From NCBI RefSeq assembly GCF_014839805.1, contig NC_051130.1, forward strand, positions 8,494,001 through 8,558,000: a stretch of 64,000 bases of DNA, given 5' to 3'. How positions within the stretch are numbered: position 1 is the first letter of the stretch; every line of letters begins with the position of its first letter. The notes under the pieces are model-generated. The model was not told the origin of the DNA. It saw nothing but the letters and a program-made list of their open reading frames with translations, and ran no database searches. Source of the stretch: Manduca sexta (lineage: Eukaryota > Arthropoda > Insecta > Lepidoptera > Sphingidae). Made by a program: the position numbers and the translations under genes. Shown piece after piece: positions 34,438-46,441 of this stretch.

Positions 34438-34760
34438 GAGCGGCGATAGCCTAGTTGGGTGTGGAACGGACTGCCGAGTCGAATGTCCGCAGGTTCAAAT
34501 CCCAAGGGTACACACCTCTGATTTTCTAAAATTATGTATGTATTCTTTGTGAATTGTCATTTGCTTTAACGGTGAAGGATAACATCGTGAGGAAACCTGC
34601 ATACCTGAGAAGTTCTCTATAGAAATTTGAAGGTGTGTGAAGTCTAACAATCGGCACTAGGCCCGCGTGGTGGACTAAGGCCTAATCTCTCTCAGTAGTT
34701 GAAAAGGTCCGTGCCCAACAGTGGCACAGTATACAATCCAGGGCTGATATTATATAATAT
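34438..34760 (+). mobile_element. tRNA-derived SINE, near full length
   Basis: The RNA polymerase III promoter is intact: box A tagcctagttgg (34447-34458) and box B ggttcaaatcc (34492-34502). A unique body follows (tgaggaaacctgcatacctg, cggcactaggcccgcgtggt, gtgcccaacagtggcacagt), and then an AT-rich tail. A minus-strand copy lies at 50862-51170 and a 3' fragment at 43843-43909. Confidence 0.85.
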
Positions 34761-35509
34761 TATAAAAATAAAAGAAAAATCTGAGTCATCGAAATAAAAC
34801 TATTATCTGATATCTTAACATGGTATACAGGGGAAAGCATTTTATGGCGACAACGACATAATTGAGAATTGTTTCAGTTAGTGAATTACGCGTTCTTCTT
34901 ATATCATTGATTTAACTTGTCGAAGCATCTTCTAAAAACGAAGACAGAATCTAGTGTCCAATATTTTTTTTTGTTTGTAATATAAAATTGAGCCTAGAAT
35001 ATTTTTAACAATACTTCTTTTTGTTGAATCGTCAACCTCACATTGCGTCTTAAGAATACTAAAACCAATAGTAAACCATTTTTTTATTTGTAATCCATTG
35101 AATAATATTTTGTCGAGTAGTTACCTTTAAAGCCAGGTTTGCAATAAGTGCGGCACACACCGAAGCGCCTGCACTGTTCGACAAGCGATTGATCTGCCGG
35201 CCGTATTAATTGTTGCTGTCTGAACCTATGAGTACCTACTTACTAATTGCACGGTCTATTGTGTTTGTATGTTGTGTTTGATTAAACTTCGCCCATCTCG
35301 TACAGAAAGAAATCGATTTAGAATTTTTGAGTTTTGTTTTAAAGTCCATGACGAGATGAGGAACCGTCTTTTGGATGGTATGTCCTTAAATAGTTAACAC
35401 CTCCCAAAATATTGAATTACGAAGCTCGCGGGATGCTGATTTGCGCTCGACATCTTGAATCATTACATGTTATGAGCCATATTAATAAATCCATTTCATA
35501 TTTGTTACT
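34761..35509. other. Intergenic, no feature seen
   Basis: AT-rich DNA without open frames, clear repeats or motifs. Confidence 0.5.
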
Positions 35510-35765
35510 AGTAGGATATATTTTATATCCGCCCGGATAGCGACCACACACAAGTAAGTGTGCAAGGTGTTAAAACCCGCTATAGTGGCCCACGTAAATG
35601 TGTCGCGTTCCGGGACTAACCTGTGAAAATCTGGTTCCAACAGGCCGGCATAATTGTGTCGACTGCCGAGGGGTAATCATCTGTCGTCAGTCGACATTCT
35701 ATTGGACTCCGCTCCATTTACCATCCGGTGCAGTGAAGTCACTTTCCTTGTACGTATAAAAAAAA
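35510..35765 (+). mobile_element. Dispersed repeat with aacaggccggcataattg core, longest copy
   Basis: Starts near atatccgcccggatagcgac and includes ccgctatagtggcccacg, aacaggccggcataattg and cattctattggactccgctc, then an A run. Shorter copies are at 45425-45550 and 51965-52090. The order is conserved, and the A-rich end suggests a SINE-like retroposon. Confidence 0.65.
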
Positions 35766-38130
35766 CATGATATTAAGTAGACATTAACGGTATTGAACTA
35801 TTTACTAAATATTACTTGAGCTGTTATTTAAGCGCCTGTAGTCAGTTGAATCAGCGCAGTTTAATAAATAATACTCAGTTGTCAAAATTCGTCCTATACT
35901 ATGATTTCAGACATCATTTGAAATGTTGTTAATATCTATTAAATATCGACAATACTAAGCCGAAGATAACGTCTCGACTGACACCGCACTTCAGAGCGAT
36001 ATTGAGTTCAATTTCAATTCAAGATATTATTGAAAAAAATAAATTTGAAATTACCATGTATTAATTAGGTCCATATATCTCATAAAATTTAATAAAGCAA
36101 ATAGATATTTTCCTTAAACCAAAACACAACAGTGGTTGCACCTAGACAGATGCTGGCATTTGAGTGCTTCCACTTAGATTAAGTACTCCATGTCAATCTC
36201 ACGGATATGTAGTTTGGAGCTCTTAAGCGTATGAGGATTGGATCTTGTGTTTTTTCGTCTGTTTCTTTAGTAGACATTGAGATATGATTTAATGTCGTCT
36301 TCTTTTTATAATTGAATCATTTCAATTCTAGCATCTGTACATTATAAACAGATTTCTGGGGAACTTTCTCTAAAGTTTTTGAGGATTGTGATATTGAACT
36401 CCTCTATGTTATTTCTATGGTATATGTGTTTTTTTAAACAAGGTTAAAGCGGCTTGGGACCTACCAATAATACCTATAACAATTTTTGAGGGTAATAGTG
36501 ATAATTTACCATCATTAAAGTAATCAGAACGTGTGTTCATCAAGAAGTTGAGTATGTTATATATTTGCTTATATCAGTGACTTATCTGTACTTCTGTATT
36601 GCTGATACCTATGGACATCTAGCTACATGTGGTGAGCCTTCCTTTGTTTTTGTCTTTTGCAATGTTAAAGTAAAAGTAACATTGAAAAAGTATTTATTTA
36701 TTTTTAACGATTCAATGTCAATAAATTGTTGATTTATTACAAATTAATAAGGTGTAGAATTTGGTCAATCCTATTATATTTTAATGGTACTCAGTTTTGT
36801 ATTCCCAAAAATAAAATAACCATATTACGAAAATCGTAAAGGATTGCATTGCAAACGACTTACAAAATCTCTTTAAGAACATTTTTCATGAAAAACTTTT
36901 GTTCTTAATACCAATTAAAAATCGTAGAACATTGTTTTTCTTTTAATTTGTAAGATGTATTTTATTAATTAGGTAATTGACGACTCTACTGAGGCTCTTA
37001 CAGCTTCATTTCACACTCAGATGTTAGAAGATTTCATTGGATGGAGTTATAGTGCATCAAATTTTTTAAGATTACCAAATAATCATTTTCTTATAGAAAT
37101 CATTTTTGGAAAAACAATAAGGATTACTGATGCTATTATAAACAATAGTATAGAGTTTTGTGTTGTTTTGAAATATGAACAAATATGTATCTATTTAATG
37201 TCCTAAATGATTAATTTATAACTAAATACTCTTCAATATTGGGCAATTCCTTTAAATAATGATTTTAACAATATAGGGAATGAAACTGAAGAAAGAATTT
37301 CCATTTTACGTAAAGTGACGATTAAAATTGGGGAATTAATTACTGTTACATCTATTTATCAGACATATTACAAATTGTCATAAAATTTTGTTATATTAAT
37401 CGATTTTTTTATAAGATATGTGGGTATAACGCCCTAGAATAAGATAATTATTCCAACTGTGGTAATTCAGGAAAATATTTATTTTCCACATTAGTATCAA
37501 TAACAAAGTGGAATAATTTAAATAAATTATGAGGTAGGAAGTTAATACAGCCACATGCGGGTTCATGGCTCACATTTTCCTTTTATTTATAGAACTTATT
37601 AGTTATCCAACTGGAAAATATAACGATGACGGTTACAATTACTTTTTACCTTTATTTGTTAATTATCCTTTGTTCTTTGTTCGAAGTTTTGCTTTTAAAC
37701 TTGAACTTAATTTTGTGTTTTGATTATTAATCTTTCTAATTAAATCGTTTTTTATAATTAAACTCTGATATTTAGAAATCAATTTACCCTTATCTCGAAA
37801 TCGGCAGGTAATATTTTAAAATATAGATACACTATTGATAAGCAATAATAATTAGCTTAATAAAATGAAAGGGCAGTATGATTATTCTACGGTATATCAA
37901 AATTTTAGAACTAAAGTGGAATTGTGTGAGTCAACGCACCCATGCTATGATAGTCGTGTGTTTTATCGACTCGTTATACCTAATAAAGAGTTCAACGCGT
38001 TTGATCAACTGGCTTCATGGATAAAGTTAATTATCTCATACTATTACAATAATTTTAATTGAAGTTGGTATAAAGTCGAAAATTGCATAAACTTTAAACG
38101 TGCATTAAAAATAACAAATATTTATTTTAA
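35766..38130. other. Intergenic, no certain feature
   Basis: AT-rich. Frames at 37021-37206 and 37865-38062 have no recognisable content. From about 38130 the sequence becomes CpG-rich. Confidence 0.45.
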
Positions 38131-38619
38131 TAAGTTTTTCCTCGAAACGACACCTCATTCATCGAGGCTCGCGATCGAAGCCTTTCACAATCATCTCACT
38201 CATTAACGAACAAACGAAACTCAAACGCTAACATCAAGTCACTATCGCTATTAATCACGCGCGATCGAAGCCGAGCGATTATTTTATAGCTCGAATAAAA
38301 ACAATATAAGCGCAGCGGGCGGAGCGTATAACAGAAATATCAGTTTGATATCGGGCCGTATGATTCGCCGCCGCTCGGACGCCTTAAGGCGGGGCCTCAC
38401 AGAGAGGGGCGCGAGCCGCCGCCGCTTGCCATACCATACCGTGCGAGCATCGCAGCCGCTCGTCCGTCGCGCCGGGTGTCGTCTCGTCTCGTCCCGTCTC
38501 GTTGCATGTCCGACGCGTGTGTGTGAGGCTTGCGCGCGCCTCGGTGCCTGTTCATTCCCTCGTGCCCCAAAACCGCCAAGATTCGGGTGAAGAATCGTGA
38601 GCCGGTGCCGGCGTACGCC
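38131..38619 (+). promoter_or_regulatory. CpG-rich promoter / 5' UTR of the long plus-strand gene
   Basis: A sharp switch from AT-rich to CpG-rich DNA, with repeated cgatcgaagcc at 38170 and 38262, a CGTCT pentamer run (38477-38506) and dense CG dinucleotides, ending at an ATG at 38620 with good context (tacgccATGG). It is the only sizeable CpG-rich promoter in the right half. Confidence 0.6.
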
Positions 38620-38667
38620 ATGGCCGACGCCGACCGTGACTCGGACCTTGGCGACGACAGTCCTGTG
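38620..38667 (+). CDS. First coding exon of an unidentified long-intron gene (MADADRDSDLGDDSPV)
   Basis: Sixteen codons from ATG to the donor GTG|gtgagt, phase 0, right after the CpG-rich leader. The acidic N-terminus is typical of many regulatory proteins, and I cannot identify the gene. The next candidate exon (49441-49473) is 10.8 kb away. The remaining exons probably lie beyond 64000. Confidence 0.6.
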
Positions 38668-40102
38668 GTGAGTTTTTTGTAAATATGTTACCCACATTGA
38701 TATGACATTTTACTTGTATAAATGTCATCATTACTACTAAACGTCTTTGCAAATTGATTTAGGCCTTATTGCGTTGCCGTTTTCGCAGCGTGACCTAACC
38801 TAACTATTCATTATATGATAATCACAAAATTAACTAGTTCATGTGTGCAAAACAATTTAAGTTTTGTAATGAAAAGTTAAAGCTTATAATTGGGATGCTT
38901 ATTTGCATCCAATTGTTTTTTAAATACTATTCATTCAACAGTCAGACAGTGTCCAAGGTGACTCAGTACAATCAATTAAATGACAAATAATAAACGTCAG
39001 CCATATTTGCGATTGTATGTGAAGTGATAAGTAAGTTTTGATATGTTATCCGGTGACAAATTGTGTGTCGGTTGGGCATTCGGGTTGGTTTTTTATGAGT
39101 TTATGGTTGTCGCGGCTGACGCTTGTCAGTTGTCAGTTGTTGGCCTTCCGTTGTTATGACAACATGGTGATTAATTTGATACCGATAATATTGAAATTGA
39201 TAATGGTAATTTATCAAATTGGTTTATTTTTATCAAACGTCAAAAATAACCTAGCATATACCTACAGTTGATATATGACGTCACTTCTATTTTTTTACAG
39301 ATATAAATATTCTTAATAAAGAAAATGATATTAGTTTCATTAAAACATTACGGATTAAAGTTGTTTTGAAGGCACTCAAGCATCCAATTTGAACTGCGTT
39401 TTGTGCGGGTAGATTAAGTGGTTAACTACCGGCGTTTGATAAAAAAACCCATATGTTTTATGACTTACGAATCAAATATATACTCGCTATATGGCCACGA
39501 GTTTTCTTTTAACGTGGGTTTATCTAAATGTTATAATTATTACACTTTATTGCTTTATTTCTTATTTTGTCAAAAATTATGTCTTTATTTGTATCCATAT
39601 TTTGTCACTATACTTTATAGATATAAGTTAATTCGATGTTTCCTCGTGCTGATTAACTATGTTATTAAAATAAGTCTTATTGAGACATAATCAATTTTAA
39701 ATAAATAGGTGTTGAATTATAAATATTTTTTTGCCTACAATAAAAAATTACCAAAACACTTTGAACTAGATACTCAGTTTTATTAATAAAAATCTATCAC
39801 TAAACTGGGACTAGATACTCAGTTTTATAATACTATATTTAATACATGTATAACGTATTGTGTCACATTTTGTAATAAAACATCAAGAGGTAGAGATATT
39901 AGTAATTTTTTAAACATAAAAATCGCACAAAATTTATCTAAGCATTGTTTTTTAAAAGAAAATTAAGTTAGAATCTTATAGGACAGGTACATAATACTTA
40001 TCTATTGATAAGTGAGAATTCTGATTAAAATAGTTTCCAATTCTTGTATATTATTAAGTATATTCATTACATTATATTTATTATGAATTAAAATTAATTA
40101 AC

Positions 40103-40310
40103 TGCCTCGGTGGCGTGGTTGCATTACAGTACGACTGTAGTGCCAAAGTCTCGGATTCGATATTGGAATTTCCTATCCAGTGTCAGTCCGTATGGATTGC
40201 CTGATATGGTCATAGGCTCGCAATCTATCACATCATGAGACGGTGGAAAAGTGGGTGCACAGTTGCGCCTCTGTCTATCCCTTTCGGGATAGAAGGGGTG
40301 GGTGTGTGAA
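40103..40310 (+). mobile_element. tRNA-derived SINE (second family), complete-looking copy
   Basis: The head is tgcctcggtggcgtggttgc. The box B-like sequence is ggattcgatat. The body contains ctatcacatcatgagacgg, and the tail gcgcctctgtctatccctt then tcgggatagaagg. Confidence 0.65.
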
Positions 40311-43009
40311 TCAAAAGTAACCCATGTTCATTAATATATTCTCGGTTTTTCAATGAAATCATAAACATTGCTCATTCTGACATTATATCCACATATAAAT
40401 ATTCACTGAATTAATAACAGCGAATTTCAGTGGTGAATTTCTTAAGGTAAGTGGGTTTAATAACCCGGCCGTGAAATAGAAATGCGCACGAGTTCTAAAA
40501 CGCGAAACGTTTTTTACGTGCGCGGAACTGCGAGCAATATTAAGCCAATATAATTTCCTCAAACATGTATTACTGGGTAATTATATTACAATATAAACAC
40601 GCGTGCACAATAAGAACGTGTATGACAATGCATAGTGCACTAGCGTAACTAATTCGCCTTGTTTTTACTGAACCTTATTGCTAATCTGGACATTGTTATA
40701 ATGGTCTCAACGTATCGATTTTAGCCTCGGCCTTAAATACAGAAGCATAAAATTTGCTAAATGAAAAACTATTTACAAATGGACCACGTGGGGTTTAAAA
40801 AAGTCCCGTTCAATTGTCAGTTGTTTTGGTAGTCGACCCCAAGAACGGCGTCTGGTCTGGCGATGTTTAGCCTTTGTCCTCAGCAGGTAGTTTTTTGGTG
40901 GTATTGTTTTACAAAACATGATTCATCTGTCGCGAGAAATAGGTAATTTTAGTTCTCATTAAATTATGGTTATTATTTTATTAGTTTTAAATACTTGTTA
41001 TGTAAAAGATTTTGTGGAACTTATATATTTTTTTACACACTATCAATATCATTTTGTAACATGAATTAATAATTAAATTAAAATAAATATGAACACTCAA
41101 TTAATCAAACGTTTTGCGCATTAAATGTTCACATTCATTTGAATAACAGGCAGGTACATTTTTTGTTAATATTTATTGCAAAAAATATGCATATCAAGAT
41201 GGCGATGGCCTACGCACATGTGTTGCCAGCGTCCGGACTCCGGGCGGCATCAACAAAATGGCGCCGTTATGATTATTAATAACAAATTCGGCTCTCGCGA
41301 TACTGTTTCAAGTTTATTTTATTGCCAGGACGAAGGACGATCCTTCGCCATGTGCGCCGACTCTAGGAAATTTGACTGCACATTGTTTATTTAGCGGAAC
41401 AGTTTTTGTGTTTCATTCATTTTGAAAAAAGAACCGCATTGATTTTACGTTTGGCGTCATTTTTTTGTAATGTCACATTTTTTACTTGATTCAAGTATAT
41501 GTGTCACAAGAAATTCTCCATTCTCGACAAGAAGTTCATTCGAGAAAACCGATATATTAATTTATTTATGATTATAAATCAAATGACAATTTTTATCATT
41601 AGCCATGTCACATCACAGTTTTAAATGATAAGGATAAAGAAACTTAAATGTTACAGGGGTTATCATTTAACACCCTTTAGCTATTCATTTGTATTCATAC
41701 TATCCCAGTTCCCACGGATAATAGAGTCTACTTTGGATATATTTTGATATTTTCGCAGATTAGTAATTTATCTAGAGTTGATGCTCATTGTAAACTATTT
41801 TTTTTGCATACATTACTCTTGGATAGGTTTAGCAAAAGAACGAACATAATAAACTCTTTCATTGAAAAATGAAAATTGCAGAAATGACTAGTCAGATACT
41901 ATGACATAATAATTCTTTAAAGCCCATATGTATCAAATAGTACCGAGTTTTTTTCTTACTAACCTAGGTTTACTCGTATCAAAATCATATGCAGCTACGA
42001 CATAATTAAAATGATCTATTAACTGTTACAGTCGAGATAAGATTCGTTTCATTTCCATAAATCTGCTCGGTTTATAACCATAAATCTGTCTATAGAACGA
42101 AATTGATTATGAGCATCCACCGCGCACGCAAATCACCAAATTAATGGAAAACTCAAGTGTTCTAACGATGCAGACGAGATCTGAAGACTTTATTATCGCT
42201 TACCTGTATAAGACATCATTAGCCGCTTATTTCTGTCCTGGACACGTATAATGTTTGCTTTCTCAATCATTTATTCGGCGGCGGCTTGACTGCGGCGACA
42301 TCTCACGGGAGGCCAGCACGCACGATTTATTATCCCCTCTCCGCGAATAGGCCACAAATTAATTAATCAAAGCTGCCTGTCTTTCAGTGCACAATCGCGG
42401 TAAACTTAGCTCGGGTCCTTATGTGCCGACGACTTCCCTTTCCTGTCGACACCGCGCAACACCATTAATTGAAATAATTGGCACGTCCCGGGATTTATTT
42501 TTTCGCGCTGACAACACTACGGCACTTTGATATTAATTTTAATTATGTTTGTTATATTTTAGGAGATGTCAGTTGGCTTACGTGTTTGAATCAAATCCAA
42601 ATACAAAATGAACGATGCTTACATGAATCATTGCTTTGATGGGAATGTATTTACATCTTGATTGAAATTGATATTGCTTTATGTGACCGACTTGTGTTAA
42701 TCTTTTTCTTTAATGTCTGTTGTAGTTGTACCTATGAGTCACGTAAAACAAAACGCATGCATTAACACACCTAGCAATAAATCTACATACTTTCTCCATA
42801 TATTCAGTTGTATCTAGTTGCTTTTTAATTTAATACACCCTATATATAACCCTATATAACATACATAAGTTAAATTTGTCCTTTTATTCGTCATTCGATT
42901 AAACTAAGACCTCATTCGTCCACTATAATCAATAAGATATAACTGAAACATGTTTAAATCACTATAAGATCAAGAACTCCATAAACATTCAGATTTTAAT
43001 GAACAAAGA

Positions 43010-43085
43010 TGTGGGTGATAGTAAAGTGGGTGCCCTAGTTGCGCCTCTGCATACCCCTTCGGGGATAGATGCGTGATGTTATGTT
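43010..43085 (+). mobile_element. 3' fragment of second SINE family
   Basis: Matches the tail of 40103-40310: aaagtgggtgccctagttgc, gcctctgcataccccttcgg, ggatagatgcgtgatgtta. Confidence 0.6.
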
Positions 43086-43842
43086 TAATGAACAACTTAT
43101 TGACTAAACATTTACGATATATAATGCAAGTCACGTTTTAAACTTCACACAAATAATATCAATTGTTACATTGATCTGTATTGTAAATTTTTTGCTCATA
43201 TTATGCTCTATATTGATCTCGCATGTCTTTCTTTGCTCGTAATTTAAGTTTTGACAGGTGGTACCCGGTACCTGGGCGCGTGCTCTTTGACACGTCACCT
43301 GTGTCATTCGGCAATAGATATGGGTCGGTGTAGGGGTTATAGGTGATGACTTTATTATAATATTGTGTAGTAGCGGGGCTAAATATGTTCTGTGATGTTT
43401 TCATATCATTTAGCCTTTTTATAACCTATACTTAAATACTTTATTTAAGTGATGACATTGTTATATAGTTTGTCCCTCTCTTGAAAATTTGCCGTGCCCT
43501 ACAAGGTTCATGATTATGTCACGTGGATTAAAATGTAACATCTTTTGTATAAAATGATTGTGGAGGGCAATAAACTTTGAATTTGAATTTATTATATTGT
43601 GTAATAGTTGGGCTAATGTTCTGTGATGTTTTCAGTTCTTTTTTATGACCAATATTTAAATATTTTATTTAAATATAACGGTAATATTGTCATGAATCTT
43701 TATCTAAAGAATATTATTCTGAATGTCAGAGACGGGTAATTTGATGTTTCAAGATGTGTTGATAACGGCAATATGAAGATGACATTTTAAATTACAAATT
43801 ATAGTTTACTGATTGAATATTATTTATATATAATATAATAAT

Positions 43843-43909
43843 ATCAGTCCTGTATTTACTGTCTCACTGCTGGGCACGGGCCTGCTTTGCTACTGAGAGG
43901 GATGAATAA
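43843..43909 (-). mobile_element. 3' fragment of the first SINE family
   Basis: On the minus strand it matches the end of 34438-34760 (ctctcagtagcaaagcagg, cccgtgcccagcagtgagac). Confidence 0.6.
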
Positions 43910-44224
43910 GGATATTATTTGGCAAAAATAAATCTAATATAATCCAACATTAAATTTGAAAAGACATTTCAAACATAAACAATTGATCTAAATTAATTAA
44001 TCACTTAAAAATATCCTAACATAAAAACGTTACCTAATAAAATAGCAAAATATTTACACAAAACACTTATGTATACTTAAATAAACATTTAAATCCAACA
44101 AAGTTCTGAAATGGATTTAAAAATTATTAAAAACTCTTTGAAGTTACAATGTGTATATTTTTTACGACACGTAACCCACAATCGGTCGTCAATGGCTGTG
44201 GGTTTTAACGAGTAATAGATAGCT

Positions 44225-44365
44225 GTGTTAAATTTTGGCAGGTGGGAGCTACCTGGGTCACGTGCTCGTACACGTTTCATATCCATTGGGGATAGTATGT
44301 TAGTAAGAAGGTTAACATCTCTGCCTACCCTTGATAAGGGAAAAAGCGTGATGCTATGTAATGTG
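44225..44365 (+). mobile_element. Diverged fragment of second SINE family (probable)
   Basis: The end (catctctgcctacccttga, then taagggaaaaagcgtgatgc) parallels the SINE tail at 43010-43085. The 5' part is poorly conserved. Confidence 0.4.
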
Positions 44366-44414
44366 TATCTTTTATTTTATTTATTAGGCACAGAAATTAT
44401 GTACAAAGGTACTT

Positions 44415-44458
44415 GTATAATGTATGTATGTATATTATATGTATGTATGTATATTATT
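44415..44458 (+). repeat. (ATGT)n microsatellite
   Basis: Two runs of three to four ATGT/GTAT units separated by atatt. Confidence 0.65.
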
Positions 44459-45424
44459 AAGGCGACATAAGCTGTCAATTTGTTGGTGAAACCGTACAGG
44501 GCCCTTATTCTGTATGATAGTGTAAACGCGTAACGCGGCCGTGTCATGTTATCTTCGAGAAATGTGCGTGGAATGGTATTCTGTAAGCCAAATTTCTATA
44601 GTCCTAAACATGATGCGTTGTGTTACGTGCTTGTTACACACTGTCAAAATAACGTGCGGGATAGAGAATAAGGCCCCTGCTCTATAATATTTACGGTTGC
44701 TTAAGAAACTGTTAGATGACGTCAGCATTATGCCTATTTCTTTCAATTTTTGGATTGTAATGTTTCTCAATGATTTGGATTACCCTGTACTTACAATTAA
44801 GTTCAGTATATTATTTTTTATATTTTAGAAAAAATTACATAGTTCATAATAGAATTTGATCTCAATACTTGTCTTATAATGTAAACAGAAATCTAAGTAT
44901 ATATTTTGAAACCAAACTGTATCTGTATTAAAAAATATATTATTTATATATCATTTTCTATTATATTTTTACAACGATGTTATATTTCATATTAATAATA
45001 ACGTGTTTACGTGATCAGAAAAATAAAAAAGTCGCCATGTTGTGGTGCAATATTTAACTAATTTCGTATAGCTAAAGTAGGTCTTTTATTTCACTAGTCA
45101 AGCTATTACTAAATTATTGTTTCTATTATATTTCTAGTGTACATTTAAAACATAAAAGTAATAAATTTGGTCAATGATCCATTTTCTAGAATAGTTTAGA
45201 AAAAAGGAATTATAACAGAGATATTACTCCTTAGAGTCTAGAATGATTAATCTAGAATCCAGTTGAAAATAATTTAATGTTTGATGTGACAGGCAGGAAA
45301 TGACAGTAGGCAAATCGTGTACGTGGAGTGATGTGTATTTTTATTTTTGTTTTGGAGTGTGTCCACCTGCCTGTGTAAGAAATGTAAACTGCACACTTGT
45401 TTAGGTCTATTTGTCATAATTCAA

Positions 45425-45550
45425 CATCTAACAGGCCGGCATAATTGTGTCGATTGCCAAGGGGTAATCATCTCTCGACAGTCAATATTCTATTGGACGT
45501 CACTCCACTTATCAGGTGCAGTGGCGTCACTTTGTCGAGCAACAAAAAAA
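45425..45550 (+). mobile_element. Dispersed aacaggccggcataattg repeat, copy 2
   Basis: Same block order as 35625-35765 (ggccggcataattgtgtcga, caaggggtaatcatct, cattggacgtcactcc-type segment), ending in an A run. Confidence 0.65.
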
Positions 45551-46220
45551 ATATGATAGTCATAATAATCAGCACTTTTTGCATAAATTACTATACCACG
45601 TGATATACGTATTTTGTTTTCAATATTCAATAAAAAACGAGAGAACAAACACCAGTCACATATCAAAACGATATTTTTTCAATACATTCAAATATTTCGA
45701 TTATTGGACACAAATCCTTTGTTAAAGATTGTGATTTGCATACAAATAAAATGGCTGACTCGACAAAAGAGCCATTGTCACATTTCTTTACACAGAAATC
45801 GAACTTGATCCTTTATCTCTCATTTATATTCAATATATCTGTCGTAAATAATCATATTGACATTCAATATTTATAAAGGAAAGGTTGCGTGGGTTCTCCG
45901 GGACTCTGTCACACTGTTGCGTAATAACTATCGGTTTAGGACAAAAAATATGTAAAAAATACTATCTTAATACTTGATGTATACTTCATTAATTCTTTGT
46001 CTATGCAAGGTTTTTTAATTGACTTTTTCTAGCGAAAGCAATAATCTTTGCAAACTATATACAAAATATTTTATTCTCGATGTATGTGATTGTCAGTTAT
46101 GACCGGTGTGACGTTATGTAAATTATTTTATGCGAATGATCGATAACAATAATCTCAGTTTTTTACTGGTTTCATAAAGATGATAATATTAATATTATCT
46201 TCGGTATTATAATTTATAAT

Positions 46221-46441
46221 GTTACCAGCTTTTGCTCGCGACTTCGCCCGTGTTAACGAGTTTTCCGGGATAAAAGTCCCACTGAATATTTTCCCGGGAT
46301 AGAAAGTAGCCTATAAACTTCTCAGGGTCTTACACTACCACCATACCAAATTTCATAAAAATCCCTTCGGTAGATTTTGAGAAATACGTTCACAGACAGA
46401 CATAAAAGGGACTTTGTTTTATAATATGTATAAAGATAGAT
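46221..46441 (+). mobile_element. RTE-type LINE 3' tail
   Basis: Contains cagcttttgctcgcgacttc, gcccgtg, ttccgggataaaagtcccac, gggatagaaagtagcctata, accaaatttcataaaaatcc and cacagacagacataaaaggg. This is the conserved non-coding 3' end of insect RTE-class LINEs, without coding sequence. Confidence 0.7.

Noticed and set aside
34438..34510. A tRNA gene (box A and box B intact)
   Set aside because: The tRNA-like head is fused to a SINE body with other copies in the window, so it is a SINE and not a tRNA gene.
38284..38752. Antisense frames of up to 137 codons over the CpG-rich promoter
   Set aside because: They run through leader and promoter sequence with no domain. CpG-rich DNA lacks stop codons by composition.
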